From NCBI GenBank assembly GCA_011389535.1, contig JAABUE010000005.1, forward strand, positions 1-43,577: a stretch of 43,577 nucleotides of DNA, given 5' to 3'. Below are positions 1 to 7,667 of the stretch, piece by piece. A program made the translations under genes and the position numbers. How positions within the stretch are numbered: position 1 is the first letter of the stretch; the number at the start of each line of letters is the position of its first letter. The stretch comes from Anaerolineales bacterium (GTDB taxonomy: Bacteria; Chloroflexota; Anaerolineae; Anaerolineales; Villigracilaceae). A model generated the notes under the pieces. That model was not told the origin of the DNA. It did no database searches and was given only the letters and a program-made list of their open reading frames with translations.

Positions 1-5
1 GATAT

Positions 6-467
6 ATGCTCATCCCGCGCACGGCAATTTTTGTGCGGCGTGGTGACTCATATCTTTTGTTAAAGGGGGCGCCGACCAAGCGCCTGTGGGCAGGCAAGTA
101 CAACGGTCTGGGTGGGCATGTGGAACAGGGCGAAGACATTTTGTCCGCGGCGCGGCGCGAGTTGGAAGAGGAGACCGGTCTCGAGGCCGATTTGTGGTTG
201 TGTGGCACGGTCATCGTGGACAGCGGCCGGAACCCGGGGATTTGCCTGTATGTCTTTTGCGGGGAATGCCCCGAGGGTGAGCCAAAGCCGTCTATAGAGG
301 GAGCAGCCGAATGGGTCGCGTTTGAAGCGCTGGGGGAGTTACCGGTGGTGGAAGATTTACCGGTCTTGCTCGGGCGCATCCAGGCCATGGAGCGCGGGGA
401 TGTCCCGTTCTCGGCGCGCTCGTACTACGATGAGGATGGGAAGTTGTTCGTCAGGTTTGCACAATAA
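6..467 (+). CDS. Nudix hydrolase (MutT-like, 8-oxo-dGTP diphosphatase type)
   Basis: Predicted cytosolic Nudix-fold pyrophosphohydrolase that cleaves a nucleoside diphosphate linked to another moiety. The Nudix box is complete at residues 37-59: G, five residues, E43, seven residues, then RELEEETGL. The preceding KGAPTKRLWAGKYNGLGG stretch is typical of MutT/NUDT1-like proteins, so oxidised dNTP clean-up is the likeliest job, but substrate cannot be read from sequence. The first ATG lies 6 bases into the window, so no ribosome site is visible and a slightly upstream start is possible. Length (153 aa) is normal for the family. It converges on the minus-strand lipoprotein gene, with a hairpin between them. 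Confidence 0.9.
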   Translation: MLIPRTAIFVRRGDSYLLLKGAPTKRLWAGKYNGLGGHVEQGEDILSAARRELEEETGLEADLWLCGTVIVDSGRNPGICLYVFCGECPEGEPKPSIEGAAEWVAFEALGELPVVEDLPVLLGRIQAMERGDVPFSARSYYDEDGKLFVRFAQ

Positions 468-496
468 AAAGTACCACGAGACAGGATCTCGTGGTA
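466..496 (-). terminator. Rho-independent terminator for the lipoprotein gene, between convergent genes
   Basis: A 10-bp perfect stem (TACCACGAGA / TCTCGTGGTA, 472-496) has a 5-nt loop. Read on the minus strand it is followed by CTTTTTA, a good T-tract, so it fits the end of the 519-1313 lipoprotein gene. On the plus strand there is no T-run, but the stem may still help stop Nudix transcription. Confidence 0.75.
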
Positions 497-518
497 GCGA
501 TAAAGGCGATTCTATAGT

Positions 519-1313
519 TTAGGGGATGCTGTAGGACTGTAACTCTATAGTCTCACTGAAGGCCATGCCAAAAATATTTCCGGCGCTGCTTGCCTTGACC
601 CAGCCGACCTCCGGGGCATACCAGATATCGGATGGAATCGTGAACACCACCGGGGCGCTGAAACCGGAAAATGTAACGTCCATTTCCAGCCTTAAGTCCG
701 TGTGGATCTTCATGGCATCGAACGTGCCAGCCGGGATGGTAACGCTTTCTTGGCCGAGGGTGCTGAAGCTGAAACTGGCCGTGCCCTGTGTGTCGACAGT
801 GGTGCCGCTGTACTCCATGTTACCTTCGAAGTCCAGTGAATAAGGCCACTGGTCACCAGTGCTGACAGTTTTGGGCAGGATCACACCCTGAACGTTCGTA
901 GTGGTCAAATCCATCTGCACCCCGCTGGTGCTGAGACCGCCAGTGACACCGCTCCCAAATGTGAGCGAGGCCAGGCCTTCGGGATTGCAGGCCCATTCCT
1001 GGGTGAGCGTGGCGCCATTAAACAGAGAGGACAGCGTAAAGCCATCCCCGCGGACATCGGTGATCGTATCGGTAAAGCTGAAATTGCCAGAAAGGCTTCC
1101 CGAGCTTTGATAGGTCCAGGTTGCGCCGGATATTACCGGGTAGAGCGGGTTATCACATAGTCCCTGTTCTCTGCTTTGGGCCAGCTCTGTTTCAGCAGGC
1201 GCGGCTTCGAGCGTTGGTGAAACTGGCGTCTCCGGTATACCGGGAGAGCAGGCCTGTAAAACCAGCCCTAGCATGAGCGCCAATGCGACGCGTAAGTGTA
1301 ATTTCTCGTTCAT
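519..1313 (-). CDS. Predicted secreted lipoprotein of unknown function
   Basis: A 264-residue protein with an N-terminal hydrophobic signal peptide ending in a lipobox (LVLQAC, Cys22), so it is probably lipid-anchored on the outer face of the membrane. After a Pro/Glu/Ala-rich linker (about 25-50) the rest is rich in Ser, Thr, Gly and beta-type patterns, with GATWTYQSSG-type repeats of alternating hydrophobic residues. This suggests a beta-sandwich or beta-barrel-like fold, as in DUF3108-like or lipid-binding periplasmic proteins, but I do not recognise a specific family. Two Cys (residues near 53 and 108) could form a disulfide. It lies 111 bp downstream of the histidine kinase and could be read with it or from its own promoter. 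Confidence 0.8.
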   Translation of the reverse strand: MNEKLHLRVALALMLGLVLQACSPGIPETPVSPTLEAAPAETELAQSREQGLCDNPLYPVISGATWTYQSSGSLSGNFSFTDTITDVRGDGFTLSSLFNGATLTQEWACNPEGLASLTFGSGVTGGLSTSGVQMDLTTTNVQGVILPKTVSTGDQWPYSLDFEGNMEYSGTTVDTQGTASFSFSTLGQESVTIPAGTFDAMKIHTDLRLEMDVTFSGFSAPVVFTIPSDIWYAPEVGWVKASSAGNIFGMAFSETIELQSYSIP

Positions 1314-1424
1314 TTGATACTCCTGATACTCTTGAGGTTCTCATTCTTGGTTGTATCTGCTTCAAAGAGGGACATACCGCTTTTTTGAGAAGATACTGAG
1401 AACGTTCCTATATTTGGACAATTC

Positions 1425-2615
1425 TTACGACTCTTCCCTGCTGCCGGGCGTCCATGCCGGCAAACGCATTGTGAAGGTGGATCCCTTCCCATGGTCGCTT
1501 TCGACATCCAGCGTGCCCTTGTGTTGCTGGATGACCTGGCGCGTGATAGCCAGCCCCAAGCCAATACCGCCAAACAGGTCGCCGGCTTCCTTTTCCAGGT
1601 GGTAAAAGCGGTCGAAGATTCGCGGGCGTGTGTTCGGAGAGATACCGATGCCGTGGTCTTCCACCGTGACAAAAACCTGCCGCTCGCCTTTCTTCAGCCG
1701 GATCTCAACATCGCCGCCTCTAGGGCTGAATTTGATCGCGTTGTCCACGAGGGCGGTCAGGGCGCGCTCCAGGGATTTAGCATCTCCCAGGATCGGAGGC
1801 AGCTCCCGGTCTTCCGTCAGGCTCAGGTGGATCTCGCGCGCCGCGGCTTGCGTTTTGTAGCGTTCCAGCACCGTGGAGGCTATTTCCCCGATGTCCACAG
1901 CCTGGAAGTCCGGGAGCACAAGATCCATTTCCTGTAAGAAGAGGATGTCATTGACCAGTGTCACGATCTGGTGCACGTTCCTGGAGACTGTATCCAACGC
2001 CTGGGTTAACTGCTCCTGGTTCAGGACCCTGCCCTGTTGCAGGATTTGCAGGTAACCGCTGGCTGCCATCAGTGGCGTACGTAGTTCATGAGCAACATTG
2101 GCCAGAAATTCCCGGCGGGCCACCTCCTGCTCGGCCAGTTTCTGATAGGCCTGGGCCAGTTCGCGCGCCCGCATGCGTATGTCCTCGATCGCCAGCTCAT
2201 CGTTTTCACGCAGGCGGTTGCTGATTTCGTGGACCATGGCCAGCGCAATGCTGCTGCTGCGCTTGAGGACCGTATCAAAAGACTCTTTGTCGAGTTCCAG
2301 GGCTACGATAGCGGTCTTGGCTGTCACGGTTGCGGCGCGAGGCGCATTATGGATCAGCGCCATCTCGCCAAAAAAATCCCCCGGGCTGAGTGTTTGCAGC
2401 AAGCGTGCCTCGGTACTGTTGATACTCTTGGTGACCGCAACTTCGCCTTCCAGGATCATATAAAAGGTATTCTCGATCTCGTCTTCGCGGCACACCACCG
2501 TCCCGGCCGGGTAACTGTGTACCTGGCTGTGGGAAATTAGCTCCTGAACTTCATCGGGTGTGATGCCGGGAAATGCCCTGGGGATGATCCTGCTGGGCGC
2601 CCGTTTGGTAGTCAT
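1425..2615 (-). CDS. Soluble histidine kinase with N-terminal cyclic-nucleotide-binding domain
   Basis: Predicted cytosolic sensor kinase of 396 aa with no membrane segment. Residues about 15-130 form a cNMP/CAP-like beta-roll (PAGTVVCREDE, SPGDFFGEMALI, PRAATVTA). A helical linker (about 132-170) follows, then HisKA with the phospho-acceptor H176 in AHELRTPL and HATPase_c with N-box LVDNAIKFSP (N292), G1 EDHGIGI (320-325) and G2 GGIGLGLA (349-356). All catalytic motifs are intact. A ligand-gated or crippled cNMP module directly controlling a kinase is the obvious reading; whether a cyclic nucleotide binds is unknown. No response regulator is adjacent, so it is an orphan kinase here. The start has an extended -10 six bases upstream and no ribosome site. 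Confidence 0.93.
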   Translation of the reverse strand: MTTKRAPSRIIPRAFPGITPDEVQELISHSQVHSYPAGTVVCREDEIENTFYMILEGEVAVTKSINSTEARLLQTLSPGDFFGEMALIHNAPRAATVTAKTAIVALELDKESFDTVLKRSSSIALAMVHEISNRLRENDELAIEDIRMRARELAQAYQKLAEQEVARREFLANVAHELRTPLMAASGYLQILQQGRVLNQEQLTQALDTVSRNVHQIVTLVNDILFLQEMDLVLPDFQAVDIGEIASTVLERYKTQAAAREIHLSLTEDRELPPILGDAKSLERALTALVDNAIKFSPRGGDVEIRLKKGERQVFVTVEDHGIGISPNTRPRIFDRFYHLEKEAGDLFGGIGLGLAITRQVIQQHKGTLDVESDHGKGSTFTMRLPAWTPGSREES

Positions 2616-2621
2616 GGACCT

Positions 2622-2630
2622 ATTGTAGCA
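2622..2630 (-). promoter_or_regulatory. Extended -10 promoter (TGCTACAAT) of the cNMP histidine kinase
   Basis: On the minus strand TGC-TACAAT sits exactly 6 nt before the ATG at 2615. With normal spacing the transcript would begin at or next to the start codon, giving a leaderless mRNA. No -35 match at 16-18 nt and no Shine-Dalgarno sequence is visible. Confidence 0.45.
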
Positions 2631-2648
2631 TCAGATTAACAGGGTCCT

Positions 2649-3197
2649 TCACCCATTAAGGCTAGACTTATCCTGTGCGCGGATAGCGGATTCGAGTTCC
2701 GGGTGCAATTGCCAGCCTTTGTTGGTGAAGACCAGCTTGTCCCAAGGAAAGACGATCAGGGCGTCGCTGGCGAGGGCGGTGAAATCGGGTTTTGGATTTG
2801 CCCACGAATGAGTGACCAGGCTCAGGGTCCAGACCTGGCGCGCTCCACGCTCAAGCGCCCGGGCCGCGACGATTGCCAGGGTCTCGCCCGAATCGGCAAT
2901 CTCATCGATCACGGCTACCCTCTGGCCTGCCACCGTTGCCGGGACGTCCACCCGCCAGATGGGACTCTGATACTGCACCACGTCGTTTACCCGCCGTGTC
3001 ACACGGACCGGATACAGCTCCCGGCGCAGCGCGCAGGCGACGGCGGTGCCCGGGAACAATCCTGCGCGGGCGATCCCGATTACAATGTCGACTTGCTTCC
3101 CGGACAGTTGCTCGGTCAGCGCCCGGCTGAGTTCACCGAACCGCTCCCAGGTAATCTCTTCGATCCCTTTGCGGTGGGCGTAGTCGTAGCTTTTCAT
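2649..3197 (-). CDS. Type I phosphoribosyltransferase
   Basis: A 182-aa phosphoribosyltransferase-fold protein, which would use PRPP to attach ribose-5-phosphate to a base, or act as a salvage or regulatory relative. The core is recognisable: VDIVIGIARAGLFPG (flexible-loop strand region) and the PRPP-binding motif VAVIDEIADSGETL near residues 107-120, followed by ALERGARQVWTLSLV. It resembles the COG2236-type hypoxanthine/xanthine PRTases, but a GxxPWxP-like specificity loop is not obvious, so the base is not assigned. The WDKLVFTNKGWQLHPE C-terminus is conserved-looking. ATG is preceded by CAGGAATTTGTT, a weak ribosome site. It precedes the histidine kinase by 33 bp on the same strand. Confidence 0.85.
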   Translation of the reverse strand: MKSYDYAHRKGIEEITWERFGELSRALTEQLSGKQVDIVIGIARAGLFPGTAVACALRRELYPVRVTRRVNDVVQYQSPIWRVDVPATVAGQRVAVIDEIADSGETLAIVAARALERGARQVWTLSLVTHSWANPKPDFTALASDALIVFPWDKLVFTNKGWQLHPELESAIRAQDKSSLNG

Positions 3198-3210
3198 AAC
3201 AAATTCCTGT

Positions 3211-3232
3211 AGTAGCGACTTCAGTCGCTCTT
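3211..3232. repeat. Small palindrome (AGCGACT-TC-AGTCGCT), possible dispersed repeat
   Basis: A 7-bp perfect inverted repeat with a 2-nt centre sits in the leader of the phosphoribosyltransferase gene. The GAGCGACTGAAGTCGCTAC string resembles short dispersed palindromes I associate with Chloroflexota and other filamentous bacteria, but only one copy is in the window, so repeat status is an inference. Confidence 0.4.
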
Positions 3233-3251
3233 CAACTAAAACTATAAACTT

Positions 3252-3737
3252 TTAAAATTTATAACCGATCATCCGCAAGAAATTTTTACGCCAGGTGATA
3301 CCCGTTTCCTCTTCCACGCCTTTGGGCGGAAAGCCGTCCACCACGCCCAGGATGCCGCGGCCTTGTCCGGTTTCGGCGACCATCACCTCGGTCGGGTTGG
3401 CTGTGGCGCAGAAGACGCGCGCTACCTCGGGGATCATCTTGATCGTGTTGAGCACGTTGATGGGATAGAAGCCCTCGCCCAGGAACAGGATGAACGAGTG
3501 CCCGGCGCCGATGGCAAGCGCGTTCTTTTTCGCCAGATCGATCATCGCCTCGTCCGTGCCGCTCCAGCGCACCAGGCAGTCGCCCGATGCCTCGCAGAAA
3601 GCCAGGCCGAATTTGATCCCCGGCACGCCACTGACCATCGCTTCGTGGATATCTTCGACGGTTTTGATGAAATGCGATTGGCCGAGGATGAAATTGATGG
3701 CTTCAGGCTTTTCGATCTTGACAGTTTTTATTTCCAT
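3252..3737 (-). CDS. Adenosine-specific kinase (PF04008 family)
   Basis: Matches the small adenosine-specific kinase family known from archaea and some bacteria ([31 protein letters not shown] near the N-terminus, then [31 protein letters not shown], a very conserved central block). The family is thought to bind adenosine and ATP, but its cellular role is poorly defined. The ORF track starts 27 codons earlier; I choose the ATG at 3737 because GGAGGAAGCC lies just upstream and the homologous part begins at [13 protein letters not shown]. That gives 161 aa, the usual family length. It is divergent from the phosphoesterase gene across about 150 bp that should contain both promoters. Confidence 0.9.
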   Translation of the reverse strand: MEIKTVKIEKPEAINFILGQSHFIKTVEDIHEAMVSGVPGIKFGLAFCEASGDCLVRWSGTDEAMIDLAKKNALAIGAGHSFILFLGEGFYPINVLNTIKMIPEVARVFCATANPTEVMVAETGQGRGILGVVDGFPPKGVEEETGITWRKNFLRMIGYKF

Positions 3738-3887
3738 ATTGGCTTCCTCCATGTTATGATTGTAACAATAGTGGAGACAGGTTTTGATTGGGGTATACCT
3801 CTTAGCGGTTTGTTGCAAAAGTCTTTTTCGAATTCTAATACGGATTCAAGCATCGCAGCCTATTCTTTTTAAGAGTCGAGGAATATT

Positions 3888-4862
3888 ATGTCGCGTTCGC
3901 TTGTCATTTTGCTTGTGGCCATATTGATTGTTTCTTGTGCATCACAATACCCTCCTGCCCAGGCAGTGGAGGTCCAGCCGGCAGCTCCAACTTTCGCCGG
4001 TGGCTCGCCGACAATGGCGAACCCGCTCGTCCCCGCCTTCGAGCATATTGTTATTATCATGTTCGAAAATGAAAGTTTTGAATCTGCTATTGGCAACGCA
4101 GATATGCTGTTTTTCAACCAACTGGCCCAAGATGATGTTTTGTTGACTAGGTTTTATGCAGTCAGGCACCCCAGCCTGCCAAATTACATTGCGTTGATCG
4201 GCGGCGATACTTTTGGGATCGACCGGGATTGCACTGACTGTTTCATAAACGCTCCCAGCCTGCCGGATTTGATCGAGGCCAGCGGGCGTAATTGAAAAAC
4301 GTATCAGGAGAACATCCCCAAGCCCTGTTATGTGGGGGACAACCTGTTGTCTAAAGTTTTTAAAAATCGCTATGCTCAGAAGCATAACCCGTTTGTGTAC
4401 TTTGATCCCATTCGGTCGGATAAAGAACGCTGTGAGCGCAGTGTGGTGCCGCTCACAGAGCTCAGCGCAGATATCCAAACTGGCACATTACCGAATTTTA
4501 TTTTTATCACGCCGAACATGTGTAATATAGGACATGATTGCTCTCTGGATACAGCAGATAAATGGTTGGAAAATCTGCATAATGAACTCGTTCCTGCCCT
4601 GGATGCAACCGGTCAACCCTACCTGATTGTGCTTACTTTTGATGAGGGCAAAGGAAATCAATCCTGCTGTGGTCTAGCGGAAGGTGAGGGTGGGCGGATA
4701 GCGGTTGTGCTTATCTCCCCGTCGGCAAAAAAAGGGTTTCAAGACGATACCCCCTACACTCATTATTCGCTCTTGAAAACGGTCTCCGAATCGTGGGGGT
4801 TAGCATACCTGGGCCATGCCGCAGATGAGGATAATGTTTTAATAACCGCGCCGTGGAAGTAG
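3888..4862 (+). pseudogene. Phosphoesterase family (acid phosphatase-like) lipoprotein, interrupted by one in-frame TGA
   Basis: Two ORF-track entries (3888-4295 and 4332-4862) are in the same frame and are the halves of one gene of 324 positions plus stop. They are separated by a single TGA at codon 136 (4293-4295). The N-terminus is a lipoprotein signal (LIVSC, Cys17). The family motif FEHIVIIMFENESFESAIGN (metal-binding ENxSF) and RHPSLPNYIALIGG follow; after the stop come the FIFITPNMCN and LTFDEGKGN blocks of PF04185 phosphoesterases. The family usually reads SGR-x-W-K-x-Y at the stop, so TGG to TGA (Trp to stop) is the simplest explanation. Everything else is intact, so the lesion is recent, a sequence error, or read through. 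A ribosome site GAGGAATATT precedes the ATG. Confidence 0.85.
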
Positions 4863-4874
4863 TTTTTGTGCGAA

Positions 4875-5564
4875 TTAAAACAGCCGCGCCTGATGGGACG
4901 ATTCAGGGGGCGGTAAACTCTCTCCTCCTGCCACGCGGTGCGCCCAGCGAGTCGTCTTGGGCAGGCGATAGCCGCCGTCACTGGCCAGCGTAAATTCGAC
5001 CGAATGTTCCACGTCGATCAGATGTCCGGGTGAAATGTACAGCGGTTTGACGTTATCTTTGGTGCGCAACACAGCCCCAATGGCATTACCGTCTCTGCCC
5101 AGCAGTTCAGCCCGATTGCCGCGTTTTGGGCCGGGTTCCGCGTGCCGTCCATATAAGCGCGATTTGGCCACGCCGATCGTCGGGCGTTCCAGCCACAGTC
5201 CCATCTGGGAGGCAATCCCCACCCCGCGTGGGTGAGCGATTCCCTGCCCATCGAACATCAGCAGGTCCGGCTTCATCGTCAGCAGCTCCCAGGCTGCCAG
5301 CACGGCAGAACCCTCTCGAAAGGATAACAAGCCCGGGATGTAGGGAAAGACGAGCGGCAGATCAGCCGTGACCCCCTCAAGCGGAGCCAGCCCGGGAAAA
5401 GCAAAAACAACAGTCGCGCAGCGGGCATTTTCTTCAGAGATGCTCACGTCCACGCCGGCGATGGAACTGACCTGGCGTCCGTCCCAGGTAAGGACAATCT
5501 GTTCGCGTAGCTTTGCTTGCACGCGGGCCGCTTCTTTCGGGGATAAGTCCCAGGCATGGAGCAT
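4875..5564 (-). CDS. nfi: Endonuclease V (deoxyinosine 3' endonuclease)
   Basis: DNA repair nuclease that nicks one base 3' of deoxyinosine. Full-length (229 aa) with the expected landmarks: GVDVSI (D39), FPYIPGLLSFREG (E84), FDGQGIAHPRGVGIAS (D105), GVAKSRLYG (K134) and RWAHRVA (H209), so the metal site looks complete. The usual GIASH is GIASQ here, a small departure from family consensus. ATG directly follows the TAA of the upstream membrane-protein gene (TAAATG), so translation is probably coupled. It is the last gene of the GT-C/uroD-like/rsmD operon, and only 12 bp separate it from the convergent phosphoesterase. Confidence 0.95.
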   Translation of the reverse strand: MLHAWDLSPKEAARVQAKLREQIVLTWDGRQVSSIAGVDVSISEENARCATVVFAFPGLAPLEGVTADLPLVFPYIPGLLSFREGSAVLAAWELLTMKPDLLMFDGQGIAHPRGVGIASQMGLWLERPTIGVAKSRLYGRHAEPGPKRGNRAELLGRDGNAIGAVLRTKDNVKPLYISPGHLIDVEHSVEFTLASDGGYRLPKTTRWAHRVAGGESLPPPESSHQARLF

Positions 5565-6077
5565 TTACAAGTCCGCTTCCCGGAAAGATTCGTAGGCTGC
5601 CAGGGTCAACCATAACATGAGCATTCCATAGACTAAATAGGCGCCACCCATCAATATACCGCCCACCATGAACCCGGCGCTAATCCTGGGAATTTCCAGA
5701 ACCAGGGTGGGAAGCGCAGCCGCCAGGATCATCCCTGCCACAAAAAGAAAGAAAAATAGCACAACTGTGTTCAGATCGTGAGGCTCGCCTCGAGGGCTAA
5801 ATGGACGCGTTTGCTGGAAGATCCCAAAACCAACGAACACCACCAGGATGGCTGCCATCGAGAAGCAAAATGCCAGCGAACCCACCATGATCTGTGAAAG
5901 GGCATAAAAAGCCGAGACCAGCTCTGCATCCCCACTGTTCAATTCGGTTGACAATCCCATCACCGTGAATACCAGACAACAGGCAATGATCGCCCAGAAG
6001 ACCAGTCCCAGGCAGGCGGCTCCGCTGCAGCCAAAATAAGCCTCGCCTCGCCGTCTTGTCGGCGCGATCACACCCAT
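5565..6077 (-). CDS. Four-TM membrane protein of unknown function
   Basis: A 170-aa hydrophobic protein with about four predicted membrane helices, near residues 22-44, 60-85, 105-128 and 132-158, with a basic N-terminus (APTRRRGEAYFG) and a short loop rich in charged residues in the middle (QQTRPFSPRGEPHD). I do not recognise a family. Its ATG overlaps the rsmD stop by one base (TGATG) and its stop abuts the nfi ATG, so it is surely translated as part of this operon even though its function is not evident. Confidence 0.75.
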   Translation of the reverse strand: MGVIAPTRRRGEAYFGCSGAACLGLVFWAIIACCLVFTVMGLSTELNSGDAELVSAFYALSQIMVGSLAFCFSMAAILVVFVGFGIFQQTRPFSPRGEPHDLNTVVLFFFLFVAGMILAAALPTLVLEIPRISAGFMVGGILMGGAYLVYGMLMLWLTLAAYESFREADL

Positions 6078-6637
6078 CAGGTTTCCTTTCGACCGAAGAA
6101 GATCAACAACGTGCTGCCGTATTTCCGTTGGTCCAGTTCTTCCAGGGTGACCAGCTCCGGTATTTCATACTCTTTCGGGGCAATTTGAACGATCGCCCAG
6201 CCGGTCTCCGTCAGCCAGGCGAGGTTTTCGTCCAGCGCCAGCAGCGCGCGCGACCACAGCCCCTTGAACTGCGGCGGCGCAATGTAAATGAACTCAAACT
6301 GTTTATCGGGGGCGGCCGCCAGCATTGCGAATGCATCTCCCCGGCGGACCTCGGCCCGGGCGCTAAATCCGCAATGATCCAGGTTCCATTTGACCGTTTC
6401 TATCGGGGCGCGGTTAAGGTCACTGAAGCGCACGAGCGATGCGCCCCGGCTCAGCGCCTCGATGCCCACCGCGCCTGTCCCGGCGAAAAGGTCCCACCAG
6501 GTCGAATCGACCACATCCCCGGCCAGGATGTTGAACAGCGCTTCCTTCACCCGGTCGGTGATCGGGCGGGTGGTGTCGCCGGGCACCGACTTCAGCTTGC
6601 GTCCGCGCGCGATACCGGATATGACCCGGAGGCTCAC
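6077..6637 (-). CDS. rsmD: 16S rRNA (guanine966-N2)-methyltransferase RsmD, with atypical catalytic motif
   Basis: SAM-dependent methyltransferase expected to modify G966 of 16S rRNA. The N-terminus MSLRVISGIARGRKLKSVPGDTTRPITDRVKEALFNIL is classic RsmD, followed by the SAM-binding loop DLFAGTGAVGIEALSRGA (residues 49-66) and FSDLNR. The motif IV that is normally (D/N)PP(Y/F) reads IAPPQF (A120-P-P-Q123). Length of 186 aa is normal. Its start overlaps the stop of the UroD-like gene by 4 nt (ATGA). coaD, a frequent rsmD neighbour, is absent. Confidence 0.9.
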   Translation of the reverse strand: MSLRVISGIARGRKLKSVPGDTTRPITDRVKEALFNILAGDVVDSTWWDLFAGTGAVGIEALSRGASLVRFSDLNRAPIETVKWNLDHCGFSARAEVRRGDAFAMLAAAPDKQFEFIYIAPPQFKGLWSRALLALDENLAWLTETGWAIVQIAPKEYEIPELVTLEELDQRKYGSTLLIFFGRKET

Positions 6638-7665
6638 CCATGAACTCCATACTTGCGCAGGGGAGCAGTCTTCGCCAGGCTTTGAGGGGAGGCAAAGCTA
6701 TTTCGGGCAGCCATGATATTTCCGTGCGACGCGATGATGGGCACCACGCAGCCGGTGGACAGGATCAAACGCCGGCCTTTTGCCTGCGCCTGGGCATTCC
6801 GCGCTTCTTTCAGGATCTCGGCCTGTTCCCCGTAAACCAGCCTATCACGCTCCAGACCGCCGCAAACTGTTCCTCCGAACACTTGCTGCGCTTCGGCCAA
6901 AGAGGGCGGCGTCTCGCGGTCATGCCAGTTGACGATCTGGAAGGAGAATTCGGAAACTATGTCAAAGTAAATGTCGCTGCCATGCAAGTGCAGCAGGTTA
7001 CACCATAGATCCCTGGCCGGTTCTAACACTTTGTGATCGAAGGGCAGGCCGAAGGATTTGTATTCGTCCAGGGTAAGCAAGCCCGCCTGGGCGTGCTGGA
7101 TGGCGTAGAATACCCCGTCGATACCGGTTTCGAGCGCCGCCTCCACAAAGCGCTGCGTGGACAGGGCAATCGTTTCCAGCGCTTTCAGCACCGCTTCGGG
7201 GTATTTGCGCAGATGCACCAGCAGCGCCTCGCCGCCGGACAGGTTCCTGGCCTGGGCCAGCGGGTTGAAGACAGTAGCCAGCATGGGCACCTCGGGGCCG
7301 AGTCTCGCTCGGATTTGACGGAGGCAGTCCAGTTGTGCGGCCAGATGCGGAGCCGAAGGTGCCAGAACCGGCAGGCTTTCCCAGTCCTGCGGTTTTTGGA
7401 TCACTCGTCTGGTGTAACGGCGAGTGCCTTCGGTGCTGCCTTCCCAGGCGTCTTCCACCCCCCAATCTTTCATACAGAAAGAGGAGGCCGGCGTAACCTT
7501 GACCAGGTCGAAATCATAAGATTTTTGGAAATTCAACGTGGCAGCCGCCAGGCTATCGGGAGTCTGGTCGTCCACTGGGAAGTGTCGCCACAGGGCGATC
7601 GGTGGACGGTCGGTAGCCTCGCCGTTCAGGCAGGCCTGTAGTCTTTCGCGGTGGGTAGGTTTCAT
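6634..7665 (-). CDS. Uroporphyrinogen decarboxylase (URO-D) family protein
   Basis: A 343-aa TIM-barrel protein of the URO-D superfamily: opening MKPTHRERLQACLNGEATDRPPIALWRHF, middle GIDGVFYAIQHAQAGLLTLDEY, LLHLHGSDIY, and near the end LSTGCVVPIIASHGNIMAA. True HemE enzymes carry a substrate motif around MRQAGR near the N-terminus; here that place reads ALWRHFPVDD. It is therefore more likely a methyltransferase-type or uncharacterised URO-D relative than heme-pathway HemE. The tail after NIMAA (about 22 residues) is unusual. It starts 2 bp after the glycosyltransferase stop and overlaps rsmD by 4 nt. Confidence 0.85.
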   Translation of the reverse strand: MKPTHRERLQACLNGEATDRPPIALWRHFPVDDQTPDSLAAATLNFQKSYDFDLVKVTPASSFCMKDWGVEDAWEGSTEGTRRYTRRVIQKPQDWESLPVLAPSAPHLAAQLDCLRQIRARLGPEVPMLATVFNPLAQARNLSGGEALLVHLRKYPEAVLKALETIALSTQRFVEAALETGIDGVFYAIQHAQAGLLTLDEYKSFGLPFDHKVLEPARDLWCNLLHLHGSDIYFDIVSEFSFQIVNWHDRETPPSLAEAQQVFGGTVCGGLERDRLVYGEQAEILKEARNAQAQAKGRRLILSTGCVVPIIASHGNIMAARNSFASPQSLAKTAPLRKYGVHG

Positions 7666-7667
7666 GA

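Noticed and set aside
3738-3887. Specific promoters for the divergent adenosine kinase and phosphoesterase genes
   Set aside because: TTGCAA and TATACC/TAATAC-type matches exist, but spacing or match quality was too poor to annotate individually.
4293-4295. TGA read as Trp or selenocysteine by genetic-code change
   Set aside because: Other genes in the window end cleanly at TGA, and the homologous position is Trp, not Cys. No SECIS-like hairpin was evident.
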